From Lachnospiraceae bacterium (GTDB taxonomy: Bacteria > Bacillota > Clostridia > Lachnospirales > Lachnospiraceae): a stretch of 64,000 nucleotides of DNA. Of the stretch, positions 34,123 to 42,440 are shown one piece after another (position 1 is the first letter of the stretch; the number at the start of each line of letters is the position of its first letter). The position numbers and the translations under genes are program-made. The stretch covers positions 1 to 64,000 of the forward strand of contig CAJTCH010000009.1 of assembly GCA_910574715.1 (NCBI GenBank), given 5' to 3'. The notes under the pieces were generated by a model. The model was not told the DNA's origin, made no database searches, and worked only from the letters and a program-made list of their open reading frames with translations.

Positions 34123-35550
34123 GGCAACCGCAGCCTTCACATCCATGCCCGCTACATTGTAAGATGCTTCCTTGATCCCTTCCGTTCCGCGGACGTCCGT
34201 GAATTCCAGACTCGCAAGTTCTTCGCCTGTCAGCACTTCTACCGCAGTACGAAGAGCCGCCTCCATAACGCCGCCGGTCGCTCCGAAGATCACTCCGGCT
34301 CCTGTAGATTCACCCATCGGATTATCGAATTCTTCGTCTGGAAGCTCTGTGAACTCAATACCGCAGCGCTTGATCATTCTGGCAAGCTCTCTGGTCGTGA
34401 TCGCAATGTCCACATCCGGTACGCCCGCCGCGCTCTGGTCGTCTCTTCCGATCTCGAACTTCTTCGCCGTACAAGGCATCACGCTGACAGATACGATCTT
34501 CTTCGGATCGATTCCTTCCTTCTCTGCGAAATAGGTCTTCAGCATCGCGCCGAACATCTGCTGCGGAGACTTGCAGGTTGACAGATTCTCCGTCATATCC
34601 GGGAAGTAATGCTCGCAATATTTGATCCATCCCGGTGAACAGGAAGTGATCATCGGCAATACGCCGCCGTTCTTAACACGGTCGAGCAATTCTGTTGCCT
34701 CTTCCATAATAGTAAGGTCTGCCGCCCAGTCTGTATCGAATACCTTGTCGAAACCGAGCCTTCTCAGCGCTGCCGCCATCTTGCCTTCCACATCTGTTCC
34801 CATAGGATAGCCGAATTCTTCGCCAAGTCCCGCACGGACAGACGGAGCGGTCTGTACTACCACATATTTCTCTGGATCCGCGATCGCCTCGATGATCTGG
34901 CTTGTATAATCCTTCTCATACAGCGCGCCTGTCGGACAGACAGCGATACACTGACCGCAGGATACACAGCTTGTCTCGCCAAGCCCCATCTCGAATGCCG
35001 AGCCGATCATGGTCGCAAATCCGCGGTTATTCGGGCCGATCACGCCGATGCCCTGCGTCTTCTCGCAGACAGCCACGCAGCGGCGGCATAAGATACACTT
35101 GTTATTGTCACGGATCATGTGAGCCGCGGAATCATCCAACTCGTAGTGATTCACCGCGCCTTCATAGAAATCCTCATCATCCACGCCGTACTCACGGCAT
35201 AACTGCTGCAGCTCACAATTCCCGCTCCTCACACATGACAGACATTTCTTATCATGATTGGAAAGGAGAAGCTGCAGGGTCTTCTTCCTGGATTCGATCA
35301 GCTTCGGAGTATGGGTGTATACCTCCATCCCTTCATTGATCGGGTGTACGCAGGCAGCCACCAGGTTTCTTGCTCCCTTTACCTCGACCACGCACATACG
35401 GCATGCGCCGATCTCATTGATTTCCTTCAGATAACACAAGGTCGGTATCTTGATTCCTGCAAGGTGCGCTGCTTCAAGGATCGTAGAGCCTGCAGGAGCG
35501 GATACATCAAGACCGTTGAGTTTAAGATTAATATTTTCCATATTCTCCAT
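33799..35550 (-). CDS. hydA: [FeFe]-hydrogenase catalytic subunit HydA
   Basis: 583 residues. N-terminal [2Fe-2S] domain (Cys39, 50, 53, 67), His-ligated cluster HDKKCLSCVRSGNC (~98), two [4Fe-4S] sites CILCRRCVAVC and CVSCGQCIAVCP, then the H-cluster domain with TSCSPGW (~300), MPCTAKKFE (~356) and MGCPGGCVNGGGQP (~502). All catalytic cysteines are present. In the multimeric HydABC enzyme it makes or consumes H2 using electrons from NADH and ferredoxin together. Last gene of the minus-strand hyd operon, 6 bases after hydB. Cytoplasmic. Confidence 0.97.
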   Translation of the reverse strand: MENMENINLKLNGLDVSAPAGSTILEAAHLAGIKIPTLCYLKEINEIGACRMCVVEVKGARNLVAACVHPINEGMEVYTHTPKLIESRKKTLQLLLSNHDKKCLSCVRSGNCELQQLCREYGVDDEDFYEGAVNHYELDDSAAHMIRDNNKCILCRRCVAVCEKTQGIGVIGPNNRGFATMIGSAFEMGLGETSCVSCGQCIAVCPTGALYEKDYTSQIIEAIADPEKYVVVQTAPSVRAGLGEEFGYPMGTDVEGKMAAALRRLGFDKVFDTDWAADLTIMEEATELLDRVKNGGVLPMITSCSPGWIKYCEHYFPDMTENLSTCKSPQQMFGAMLKTYFAEKEGIDPKKIVSVSVMPCTAKKFEIGRDDQSAAGVPDVDIAITTRELARMIKRCGIEFTELPDEEFDNPMGESTGAGVIFGATGGVMEAALRTAVEVLTGEELASLEFTDVRGTEGIKEASYNVAGMDVKAAVASGLGNARELLNKVKAGEADYHFIEIMGCPGGCVNGGGQPQVSGDVRNFTDVRGIRAGVLYRNDEAKAIRKSHENPEIKKLYDEYLGKPGSHKAHETLHTSYVKRSVN

Positions 35551-35556
35551 CCTCCA

Positions 35557-37347
35557 TTACTCTTTGTAAATTGCACCGAAACGGCATTTTTCCATACAAG
35601 CGCCGCATTTCACGCACTTATCCTGATTGATCACATGCGGTTCTCTTACGGAGCCTGAGATCGCGTCATTCGGACAAGTCCTTGCACATAAGGTACAGCC
35701 CTTACACTTGTCTGCGTCGATCTTGTAGGAAAGAAGCGCCTTACATACGCCTGCGGGACACTTCTTGTCAACGATATGCGCTATGTATTCGTCCTTAAAG
35801 TAACGTAAGGTGGAAAGCACCGGGTTCGGAGCAGTCTGTCCGAGCGCGCACAGGGAATTGGACTTCAGATGTGCCGCCAGATCCTCCAGCTTATCCAAGT
35901 CTTCCATGGTTCCCTGGCCGTTGGTGATCTTCTCTAAGATCTCCAGCATACGCCTGGTTCCGATCCGGCACGGCGTACACTTGCCGCAGGATTCATCTAC
36001 CGTGAATTCCAGGAAGAACTTCGCAATATCAACCATACAGGTGTCTTCATCCATAACGATCAATCCGCCGGAGCCCATCATGGACCCGATGGCGATCAGA
36101 TTGTCATAATCGATCGGCACGTCAAAATGCTCTGCCGGGATACATCCGCCGGACGGACCGCCGGTCTGAGCCGCCTTAAACTTCTTCCCGTTCGGGATAC
36201 CGCCGCCGATCTCCTCTACGATCTCGCGGAGCGTCGTTCCCATCGGGATCTCTACAAGTCCTGTATTCTTAACCTTTCCTCCAAGGGCGAATACCTTCGT
36301 CCCCTTAGACTTCTCTGTTCCCATGGATGCGAACCAGTCCGCGCCGTTCAAGATGATCTGCGGAATATTCGCCAGTGTCTCTACGTTATTCAGGATGGTC
36401 GGCTTCTGGAACAGACCCTTAAGAGCCGGGAACGGCGGACGCGGACGCGGCTCGCCTCTGTTGCCTTCGATCGAAGTCATAAGCGCCGTCTCCTCGCCGC
36501 AGACGAATGCGCCCGCACCCAGACGAAGCTCAATATCAAAGTCAAATCCTGAATCAAATATATTCTTACCCAGCAGGCCGTACTCTCTCGCCTGATCAAT
36601 GGCTATATTCAGTCTCTCAACCGCGATCGGATATTCCGCACGGACATAGATGTACCCCTGCGACGCACCGATAGCATAGCCTGCGATCGCCATTGCTTCC
36701 AATACTACGTGAGGATCGCCTTCCAATACGGAACGGTCCATGAACGCGCCCGGATCGCCCTCGTCCGCGTTACAGCAGACATACTTCTGATCGGCCTGAT
36801 TCGCCGCCGCGAACTTCCACTTAAGCCCTGTTGGGAAGCCTGCTCCCCCGCGCCCGCGAAGCCCGCTGTCTAAGATGATCTGTATCACCTCTTCCGGCTT
36901 CTTCGACGTCAGCACCGTACCAAGCGCTTCATAGCCGCGTGTTCCGATATATTCCTCAATATCCTCAGGATTGATCACGCCGCAGTTACGCAGGGCAACC
37001 CTGTGCTGTTTCTTATAGAACTGCGTCTCCTGCAGAGGCAATATCTCGTCATTGCCCTTCACTGTCTCATCGTACAGCAGACGTTTTACAACTCTTCCTT
37101 TTAACAAATGTTCGGATACGATCTCCGGGATATCCTCTTCCTTCACCATGGCATAGAAAGAGCCTTCCGGATACACGATCATGATCGGCCCTAACGCGCA
37201 CAGACCAAAACAGCCGGTCTTTACCACACCGACTTCATTCTCCAGTCCGTTTCTCTTAATCTCTTCTTCTAATCTTTCCCTGATCTTCTGGCTGCCAGAG
37301 GAAGTACATCCTGTTCCACCGCATACCAAGACGTGCGAACGATACAT
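35557..37347 (-). CDS. hydB: Hydrogenase flavoprotein subunit HydB (NuoF-like)
   Basis: 596 residues. N-terminal thioredoxin-like [2Fe-2S] region (CGGTGCTSSG ... CFGLCALGP), NuoF core with GRGGAGFPTGLKWKFA (FMN/NADH site) and GAGAFVCGEETALMTSIEG, a [4Fe-4S] site ESCGKCTPCRIGT, and a C-terminal ferredoxin pair CKGCTLCARTCP and CVKCGACMEKC. This full set is typical of the bifurcating subunit that splits electrons between NAD+ and ferredoxin. Directly upstream of hydA. Confidence 0.96.
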   Translation of the reverse strand: MYRSHVLVCGGTGCTSSGSQKIRERLEEEIKRNGLENEVGVVKTGCFGLCALGPIMIVYPEGSFYAMVKEEDIPEIVSEHLLKGRVVKRLLYDETVKGNDEILPLQETQFYKKQHRVALRNCGVINPEDIEEYIGTRGYEALGTVLTSKKPEEVIQIILDSGLRGRGGAGFPTGLKWKFAAANQADQKYVCCNADEGDPGAFMDRSVLEGDPHVVLEAMAIAGYAIGASQGYIYVRAEYPIAVERLNIAIDQAREYGLLGKNIFDSGFDFDIELRLGAGAFVCGEETALMTSIEGNRGEPRPRPPFPALKGLFQKPTILNNVETLANIPQIILNGADWFASMGTEKSKGTKVFALGGKVKNTGLVEIPMGTTLREIVEEIGGGIPNGKKFKAAQTGGPSGGCIPAEHFDVPIDYDNLIAIGSMMGSGGLIVMDEDTCMVDIAKFFLEFTVDESCGKCTPCRIGTRRMLEILEKITNGQGTMEDLDKLEDLAAHLKSNSLCALGQTAPNPVLSTLRYFKDEYIAHIVDKKCPAGVCKALLSYKIDADKCKGCTLCARTCPNDAISGSVREPHVINQDKCVKCGACMEKCRFGAIYKE

Positions 37348-37368
37348 AAGTCTTTGTTCCTCCTTTGT

Positions 37369-37743
37369 CTATAATTGCTGAGCCGCCAGCGTATACTTGG
37401 CAACTGCCTGTCCCTGCTTCAGATGGAGCTCGAATACTTCCATCGCCTTCTCAGGGTCCATCTTAATATATGTAACCTTCTCTTTGCCCGGTTCTATGAC
37501 CTCTACGATCGGCTCATACTGACACAGTCCGATACATCCGGTCGGAGTCACACTGATCTTCTCTGCCAGAGACTCCTTCTGCACCGCGTCGGAAAGAGCG
37601 GTCAGCACCGGCCTTGCGCCGCTTGCGATCCCGCAGGTAGCCATACCTACCACGACTCTCGTCTGCGTCTCATTCTCAGAGCGCACACCGACCTTGCCCT
37701 GATTTCTTTCTCTAATTGCTTTTAATTCTTCCAGAGATTTCAT
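37369..37743 (-). CDS. (2Fe-2S) ferredoxin-like hydrogenase subunit (HndB type)
   Basis: 124 residues, thioredoxin-like ferredoxin fold. Cysteine ligands are in GMATCGIASGARPV and the loop TPTGCIGLCQYEPIVEV. Matches the small HndB-type protein encoded with trimeric hydrogenases. Probably an electron-transfer subunit between HydC and HydB or an assembly partner. Between hydB and the HATPase gene. Confidence 0.88.
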   Translation of the reverse strand: MKSLEELKAIRERNQGKVGVRSENETQTRVVVGMATCGIASGARPVLTALSDAVQKESLAEKISVTPTGCIGLCQYEPIVEVIEPGKEKVTYIKMDPEKAMEVFELHLKQGQAVAKYTLAAQQL

Positions 37744-37813
37744 TCTATCTTAATTCCTCCTTTTTGCAGCGCCCCCTCACCTTCGTGCGGCGGCAGATCG
37801 TCGGAAGACTTCA

Positions 37814-38371
37814 TTACAGTATCCTTCCGGCATTTACTTCTGTTTGATTTGTGTTCAGATATTCTTTGATAAATTCCGACACTTCCGCGTCGCGAAACGG
37901 CAGACCGCCCAATATCTGCTTCATCTCTCTCGTATCTAACACAAATTCCCTCTCATCATATGCATATCTATAGTGAAAATCAATTTCTTCATTAAATACT
38001 ACCAACGTATAGATCGTAGAATTCACATCGCCCAAGGGCATCCTGTCTATATGCGACAGACCGAAAACCGCTTTTACGGCCGTTCCTTCCCCTTCTTCGG
38101 ACACGATCTCAAAGCTTCCTCCTGTCCCTTCGGCCGCCTGCTTGAAAAACGGAATCCCAAGCCCTACCTTCCGGGTAGTCCTTGTTGTAAAAAAAGGATC
38201 TGTGACCTTCTCTGCCTGTTCCTTACTCATCCCGCATCCATTATCTCTGATCTCTATCTTCAGCGTGTCCTCTGCGGTATCCGCCGACACGTCAATCTCT
38301 ATGTAACTGGCCTTCGCGCGTATAGAATTCTCTGTTACGTCCAGAATATTCAATGCGATCTCCGTCATCAT
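37814..38371 (-). CDS. Stand-alone histidine-kinase-type ATPase in the hyd operon
   Basis: 185 residues. A lone HATPase domain: N-box ILDVTENSIRAKA, G1 IRDNGCGMS, F-box DPFFTTRTTRKVGLGIPFFKQAAE, G2 GEGTAVKAVF. No phosphoacceptor His domain or membrane segment. Similar proteins occur with [FeFe]-hydrogenase genes and are assumed to take part in hydrogenase-linked regulation together with DRTGG and anti-sigma-like partners, such as those encoded divergently here. Actual activity (kinase or just nucleotide sensor) is not known. Confidence 0.85.
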   Translation of the reverse strand: MMTEIALNILDVTENSIRAKASYIEIDVSADTAEDTLKIEIRDNGCGMSKEQAEKVTDPFFTTRTTRKVGLGIPFFKQAAEGTGGSFEIVSEEGEGTAVKAVFGLSHIDRMPLGDVNSTIYTLVVFNEEIDFHYRYAYDEREFVLDTREMKQILGGLPFRDAEVSEFIKEYLNTNQTEVNAGRIL

Positions 38372-38373
38372 AC

Positions 38374-38868
38374 CTATTCATACTTGGCCAGAATATCGTC
38401 AATATCATCCACCGTAAGCCGGCCGTATACCTCGTCGTTGATCATCATAACCGGAGCAAGGCCACAGGCGCCTACACAGCGGCAGGCATCCAGAGAGAAC
38501 TTGCCGTCTGGAGTACATTCTCCTCCGACGATCCCAAGCTTCTCCATCAGCTTATTATAGATATCCCCGGACCCCTTCACATAGCAGGCTGTTCCAAGAC
38601 ATACTGATATGCGGTAGCGTCCCTTCGGATTCAAATTAAACTGGGAATAGAATGTGGCAACTCCGTAGATCTTCTCCAGCGGAATCCCCGTCTCATCAGA
38701 AATGATCTTCTGAACCTCATAAGGCAGATATCCGTAGATATCCTGCGCCCTCTGCATGATCGGCATCAGTGCGCCCTTTTCATCCTTTAATTCACGGATC
38801 ATCTCTAACAGTTCTTTCTCCTGAGCTTCTGTTCCATTGAACTGAACTGTAGATTTGTTAGAAAGCAT
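38374..38868 (-). CDS. hydC: Hydrogenase subunit HydC (NuoE-like)
   Basis: 164 residues from MLSNKSTVQFNG; GGGAGG lies 9 bases upstream, while the frame extended to 38919 has none. NuoE-type thioredoxin fold with [2Fe-2S] ligands at VCLGTACYVKGS and CRCVGACGLAPV. First gene of the hyd operon. The 343-base divergent interval to the sensory cassette holds candidate redox-regulator sites. Confidence 0.95.
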   Translation of the reverse strand: MLSNKSTVQFNGTEAQEKELLEMIRELKDEKGALMPIMQRAQDIYGYLPYEVQKIISDETGIPLEKIYGVATFYSQFNLNPKGRYRISVCLGTACYVKGSGDIYNKLMEKLGIVGGECTPDGKFSLDACRCVGACGLAPVMMINDEVYGRLTVDDIDDILAKYE

Positions 38869-39019
38869 TAGTAATTTACCTCCCTTGGTTATTTTTTGGT
38901 AACGTTTTTTACATCCCATTGTTTTTCATTCTATCACACAAATTTTCAAAAATCTACAACTAAATTCTTGAAATTGCGTTAATTTTCCAACAATTTTGTT
39001 TGTTAATTCACTATCTATT

Positions 39020-39037
39020 TTGTTAAAATATATACAA
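39020..39037. promoter_or_regulatory. Rex-like operator in the divergent hyd promoter region
   Basis: TTGTTAAAATATATACAA matches the Rex redox repressor consensus TTGTTAAnnnnTTAACAA at 13 of 14 fixed positions. Clostridial Rex is known to control hydrogenase and NADH-related genes. Nearby TTTGTA / TACAAA inverted repeats (39032-39078) may add further sites. Confidence 0.5.
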
Positions 39038-39077
39038 ATTTATTTCTCTATTTTTGTATATTTTGTACAAATTTGGG

Positions 39078-39106
39078 TTGAATTTCACTTTTGTCAATGC
39101 TATACT
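39078..39106 (+). promoter_or_regulatory. Promoter of the sensory hydrogenase cassette
   Basis: TTGAAT, 17-base spacer, TATACT: a good sigma-A match. The transcript leader is about 100 bases and contains GC-rich inverted repeats (CCGGGGCAGG / CCCCCGC region). Confidence 0.7.
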
Positions 39107-39211
39107 AAAAAATATGCCGGGGCAGGTTCTCCCCCGCAGCCGCTAAATGTACATGCAAGCACTCCCGCCCGGTTTGCGCCCGCGGGAAAACAGCTCTTCA
39201 TGGAGGTATAT

Positions 39212-39556
39212 ATGACAATCGATACGATCAAAACCTTACTGGATGCAGATATTCTGTATGGAAGCAAATATCTGGAACATGAAGTCAACTATGCATTCTC
39301 GTCAGATATGATGAGCGATGTACTCGCATTTGCCACCGATCACTCCGCGCTGATCACGGGCCTGTGCAATCCGCAGGTCGTTCGGACCGCCGAGATGCTC
39401 GATATCGTCTGCATCATATTTGTGAGAAATAAGATTCCTGATCAGAACATCCTCTCCCTGGCAGAAGAGAAAGAGATCGTCATCCTCTGCACAGGCCACG
39501 GAATGTTCACCGCATGCGGCATACTATACAGCAACGGATTACTTGGAGGTGCATAA
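39212..39556 (+). CDS. DRTGG-domain protein, copy 1
   Basis: 114 residues from MTIDTIKTLLDADIL with GGAGG 7 bases upstream. Pattern LLDADILYG......EVNYAFSSDMMSDVLAFA.....LITGLCNPQVVRTAEMLDI..IIFVRNKIPDQNILSLAEEKEIVILCTGHGMFTACGILY matches DRTGG-type regulatory domains, often linked to CBS or phosphotransacetylase proteins. Likely a ligand-sensing module. First gene of the five-gene hydrogenase regulation cassette; partner copy at 41385-41723. Confidence 0.85.
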   Translation: MTIDTIKTLLDADILYGSKYLEHEVNYAFSSDMMSDVLAFATDHSALITGLCNPQVVRTAEMLDIVCIIFVRNKIPDQNILSLAEEKEIVILCTGHGMFTACGILYSNGLLGGA

Positions 39557-39559
39557 TTC

Positions 39560-39982
39560 ATGGAGGAACTTCTGACATTCAACTATACGATTCCCGGAGA
39601 TGATTTTACCCGTGCCGGGGAAGCAAGCAGCAGTGTGAAGAACAAACTAAAGAAGATGGGACTTGACAGCAATACTATCCGCAAGGTCTCGATCGCCATG
39701 TACGAAGGAGAGATCAATATGGTCATCCATGCCGACGGCGGTACGATCACGGTTGAGATCTCTTCCGAGAAGATCCGCATGATCCTTGCCGATACCGGTC
39801 CCGGGATCGCCGACATTGACAAGGCGATGGAGAACGGCTATTCCACTGCTCCGGAAGAAGTCCGGTCACTGGGCTTCGGCGCCGGTATGGGACTGCCCAA
39901 TATGAAGAAATATACGGATTATATGAATATAGATTCTACAGTCGGAGTCGGCACCACCGTCACCATGGACGTCCGTCTCTGA
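39560..39982 (+). CDS. Anti-sigma-type ATP-binding protein
   Basis: 140 residues: a HATPase of the RsbW/SpoIIAB class, with SSVKNKLKKMGLDSNTIRKVSIAMYEGEINMVIHA (N-box), RMILADTGPGIADIDKAMENGYSTAPEEVRSLGFGAGMGLPNMKK and TVTMDV. Such proteins phosphorylate or bind anti-anti-sigma partners. No sigma factor or STAS partner is in the cassette, so the target may be the neighbouring DRTGG or hydrogenase sensor. Three bases after the DRTGG gene; GGAGG ahead of ATG. Confidence 0.85.
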   Translation: MEELLTFNYTIPGDDFTRAGEASSSVKNKLKKMGLDSNTIRKVSIAMYEGEINMVIHADGGTITVEISSEKIRMILADTGPGIADIDKAMENGYSTAPEEVRSLGFGAGMGLPNMKKYTDYMNIDSTVGVGTTVTMDVRL

Positions 39983-40005
39983 CAATTTATCAAGGGGGGA
40001 GAAGC

Positions 40006-41388
40006 TTGAACAAATTCATCCATTCTGTACAGCTCGATGAGGAAGCCTGTACCGGATGTATCAACTGCATCAAATACTGTCCGACGCAGGCCATACGCGT
40101 ACATAACGGGAAAGCAAGCATTACCCCGGAATTCTGCATTGACTGCGGCCGGTGCTTAAGATACTGCCCGCACCACGCGCAGACCGTGTCCTATGATTCC
40201 ATCCGGGACATCCGCGATTACCGGTATACGGTCGCGCTTCCGGCTCCTTCCCTGTATGCACAGTTTAATAATCTGAAGAATATAGACATCGTGCTCAACG
40301 CACTTCTCTCCATCGGATTCAACGACGTGTTCGAAGTCAGCGCCGCCGCAGAACTGGTATCTGAGGCTTCCCGCGCCTATATCCGCGAACACATGGAAGA
40401 CGCGCCCTTTATAAGCACCTCCTGTCCCGCGGTCATCCGGCTGATCCGTGTGAAATTCCCGACACTGATCCCCCGGCTTCTTCCGATCAAGCCGCCCATC
40501 GAGATCGCGGCGGAGATCGCAAGGAAACGAGCTGTCAAGAAGACCGGATATGCTCCTGAGAAGATCGGCATCTTCTTCATCTCGCCCTGTCCGTCTAAGG
40601 TCGCCTATGTGAAGTCTCCGCTGGGTATTGGGAAGAGCTCGGTCGACAAGGTGCTGGCGATCAAGGACGTCTATCCTGCCCTTCTGGAACACATGACGGA
40701 CGATGAATCCCGGTTAAAGCCTCTTGCTTCTTCCGGGCGCATCGGTATCGGCTGGAATAATGCCGGCGGTGAAGCCGCGGGGCTGATTACTGACAATTAT
40801 CTCGCATGCGACGGGATCATGAGCACGCTGAGAGTATTAAGCGACATAGAAGACGAGAAATTCCACGGATTGAAATTCGTAGAGCTGAACGCATGCGACG
40901 GCGGATGTGTAGGCGGCCCGCTGAACGTGGAGAATCCTTATATCGCAATTGCCAAGACCAAGAAGCTGAACCGGATCCTTCCTGTCGCAAGAACCCACTC
41001 TAACGATATGGAAGACCTTAAGGATATCGACTACCGCTGGAATGAATGCATCGAATATGAACCTGTCTTCCGGCTTGGAGAATCCTTCCGTGAGAGTCTG
41101 GAGATGATGGGGCTTGTTGAAGAACTGACGGAACAGCTTCCGGGACTGGACTGCGGTTCCTGCGGCGCGCCGACCTGCCGCGCGCTGGCAGAAGATATCG
41201 TCCGGGGCGAAGCCACGCGTAACGACTGCATCTATATCTTCCATGAATATATCGGTTCCTTGTCAAAAGAGATCTCATTTCTGACACGTTCTCTGAACCT
41301 AAGCTGCAGCAATAATGACGATTCGATACACCTTCTGGAAGATTATATCCAGAAGCTTACCACTGAACTAAGCAAGAAGGAGCGATGA
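40006..41388 (+). CDS. Putative sensory [FeFe]-hydrogenase (HydS-like)
   Basis: 460 residues, TTG start with AAGGGGGGAG upstream. Two N-terminal [4Fe-4S] sites (CTGCINCIKYCP, CIDCGRCLRYCP), an H-cluster-type domain with altered loops: TSCPAVI (~137), SPCPSKVAY (~193) and ACDGGCVGGP (~295). The four cluster cysteines stay, but the residues around them differ from catalytic HydA (no TSCSPGW, MPCTAKK or GGGQP). A C-terminal FeS domain CGSCGAPTCRALAED...NDC (~383) follows, then a coiled region. This matches group C/D-type hydrogenases proposed to sense H2 rather than produce it. No PAS domain is visible. Overlaps the next gene by 4 bases. Confidence 0.88.
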   Translation: MNKFIHSVQLDEEACTGCINCIKYCPTQAIRVHNGKASITPEFCIDCGRCLRYCPHHAQTVSYDSIRDIRDYRYTVALPAPSLYAQFNNLKNIDIVLNALLSIGFNDVFEVSAAAELVSEASRAYIREHMEDAPFISTSCPAVIRLIRVKFPTLIPRLLPIKPPIEIAAEIARKRAVKKTGYAPEKIGIFFISPCPSKVAYVKSPLGIGKSSVDKVLAIKDVYPALLEHMTDDESRLKPLASSGRIGIGWNNAGGEAAGLITDNYLACDGIMSTLRVLSDIEDEKFHGLKFVELNACDGGCVGGPLNVENPYIAIAKTKKLNRILPVARTHSNDMEDLKDIDYRWNECIEYEPVFRLGESFRESLEMMGLVEELTEQLPGLDCGSCGAPTCRALAEDIVRGEATRNDCIYIFHEYIGSLSKEISFLTRSLNLSCSNNDDSIHLLEDYIQKLTTELSKKER

Positions 41389-41723
41389 TTATGATAACCA
41401 CCCAGACACTGATCGACGCCGGCCTGTTCACCCTGAAGACCGCCGGCGATCCCTCGAAAAATATCGGCAAAGTATTCTGCTGTGATCTTCTGAGCATTGC
41501 CATGGGCAGAGCGCCCTCTAAGAGCGCATGGGTTACCGTGATGGGCAACCGGAATACCCTGGCAGTTGCGTCCCTGGCGGACATCTCCTGCATCGTCCTT
41601 GCCGAAGGCATAACATTCCAGGACACGGAACTTGACTGTGCCGAACAGGAGGGGATCGCCGTATTTACCACAGAGCTTCCGGTCTTTGACGCCGCGCTTA
41701 AGATACAGGAGCTATTGTCATGA
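41385..41723 (+). CDS. DRTGG-domain protein, copy 2
   Basis: 112 residues: LIDAGLFTLKTAGDPSKNIGKVFCCDLLSIAMGRAPSKSAWVTVMGNRNTLAVASLADISCIVLAEGITFQ...AEQEGIAVFTTELPVFDAALKIQELL. Same fold class as the protein at 39212-39556 but diverged. Overlaps its neighbours as ATGA at both ends, so it is translated together with the sensory hydrogenase. Probably a ligand-binding or signal-relay component. Confidence 0.85.
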   Translation: MIMITTQTLIDAGLFTLKTAGDPSKNIGKVFCCDLLSIAMGRAPSKSAWVTVMGNRNTLAVASLADISCIVLAEGITFQDTELDCAEQEGIAVFTTELPVFDAALKIQELLS

Positions 41724-42430
41724 TACCTCTGTACTACGATCTGCACATCCATTCCTGCCTCTCTCCCTGCGGAGACGACGATATGACCCCTGCCAATATC
41801 GCAGGCATGGCAGCCGTCAAGGGACTGGACGTGATCGCGCTGACCGACCACAATTCCTGCAAGAACTGTCCTGCCATCCTGAAGCATGGCGAAGAGTACG
41901 GCATCACCGTCATCCCGGGAATGGAATTGACGACCGCTGAGGAAGTGCACGTTGTCTGTCTCTTTCCTGCCCTTGACGACGCAATGGCATTTGACGGGTA
42001 TGTGTATGAGCGTCTTCTTCCTATTAAGAACAGGGAGGATATTTTCGGAAAACAACAGATCATGGACGCGGACGATCAGGTAACGGGCAATGTAGAACGC
42101 CTGCTGATCGGCGCAACAGATATCTCTTTTGATCAGGTATTCGGCCTGGTTGAAGCTTACCGCGGTATCGCGTATCCCGCCCACATTGACAAGTCTACCA
42201 CAAGCCTCCTGTCTAACTTAGGGTTCGTACCGCCGGACAGCAGTTTTACCTGTGCAGAGATCAGTACATTTGACCATCTGCACCAGATACAGAAGGAACA
42301 TCCGTATTTTCTGCAATGCAAGATGCTCAGCAGTTCGGACGCACACTATCTGGAGGACATCCGCGAGCCGGATTATCAGATCTATGCGAGGTCGCGGGCG
42401 GCAAAGGATATACTTGAAGGGCTTCGCTGA
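41720..42430 (+). CDS. PHP-domain phosphoesterase of the hydrogenase cassette
   Basis: 236 residues. PHP metal motifs: DLHIHSCLSPCGDDDM (7-22), ALTDHNSCKN (~40), GMELTT (~68), EEVHVVCLF, AYPAHIDKS (~155), SSSDAHYLEDI (~207). Likely a nucleotide or phosphoprotein phosphatase; in this cassette it may oppose the ATPase or kinase members. ATG overlaps the preceding TGA. Last gene of the unit; it converges on the siroheme-type gene with only 10 bases between stops and no clear terminator. Confidence 0.85.
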   Translation: MIPLYYDLHIHSCLSPCGDDDMTPANIAGMAAVKGLDVIALTDHNSCKNCPAILKHGEEYGITVIPGMELTTAEEVHVVCLFPALDDAMAFDGYVYERLLPIKNREDIFGKQQIMDADDQVTGNVERLLIGATDISFDQVFGLVEAYRGIAYPAHIDKSTTSLLSNLGFVPPDSSFTCAEISTFDHLHQIQKEHPYFLQCKMLSSSDAHYLEDIREPDYQIYARSRAAKDILEGLR

Positions 42431-42440
42431 CAGTGTTATA

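Noticed and set aside
37973-38560. 195-residue plus-strand frame across the HATPase/hydC boundary
   Set aside because: Antisense to two well-supported genes and lacks any recognisable feature.
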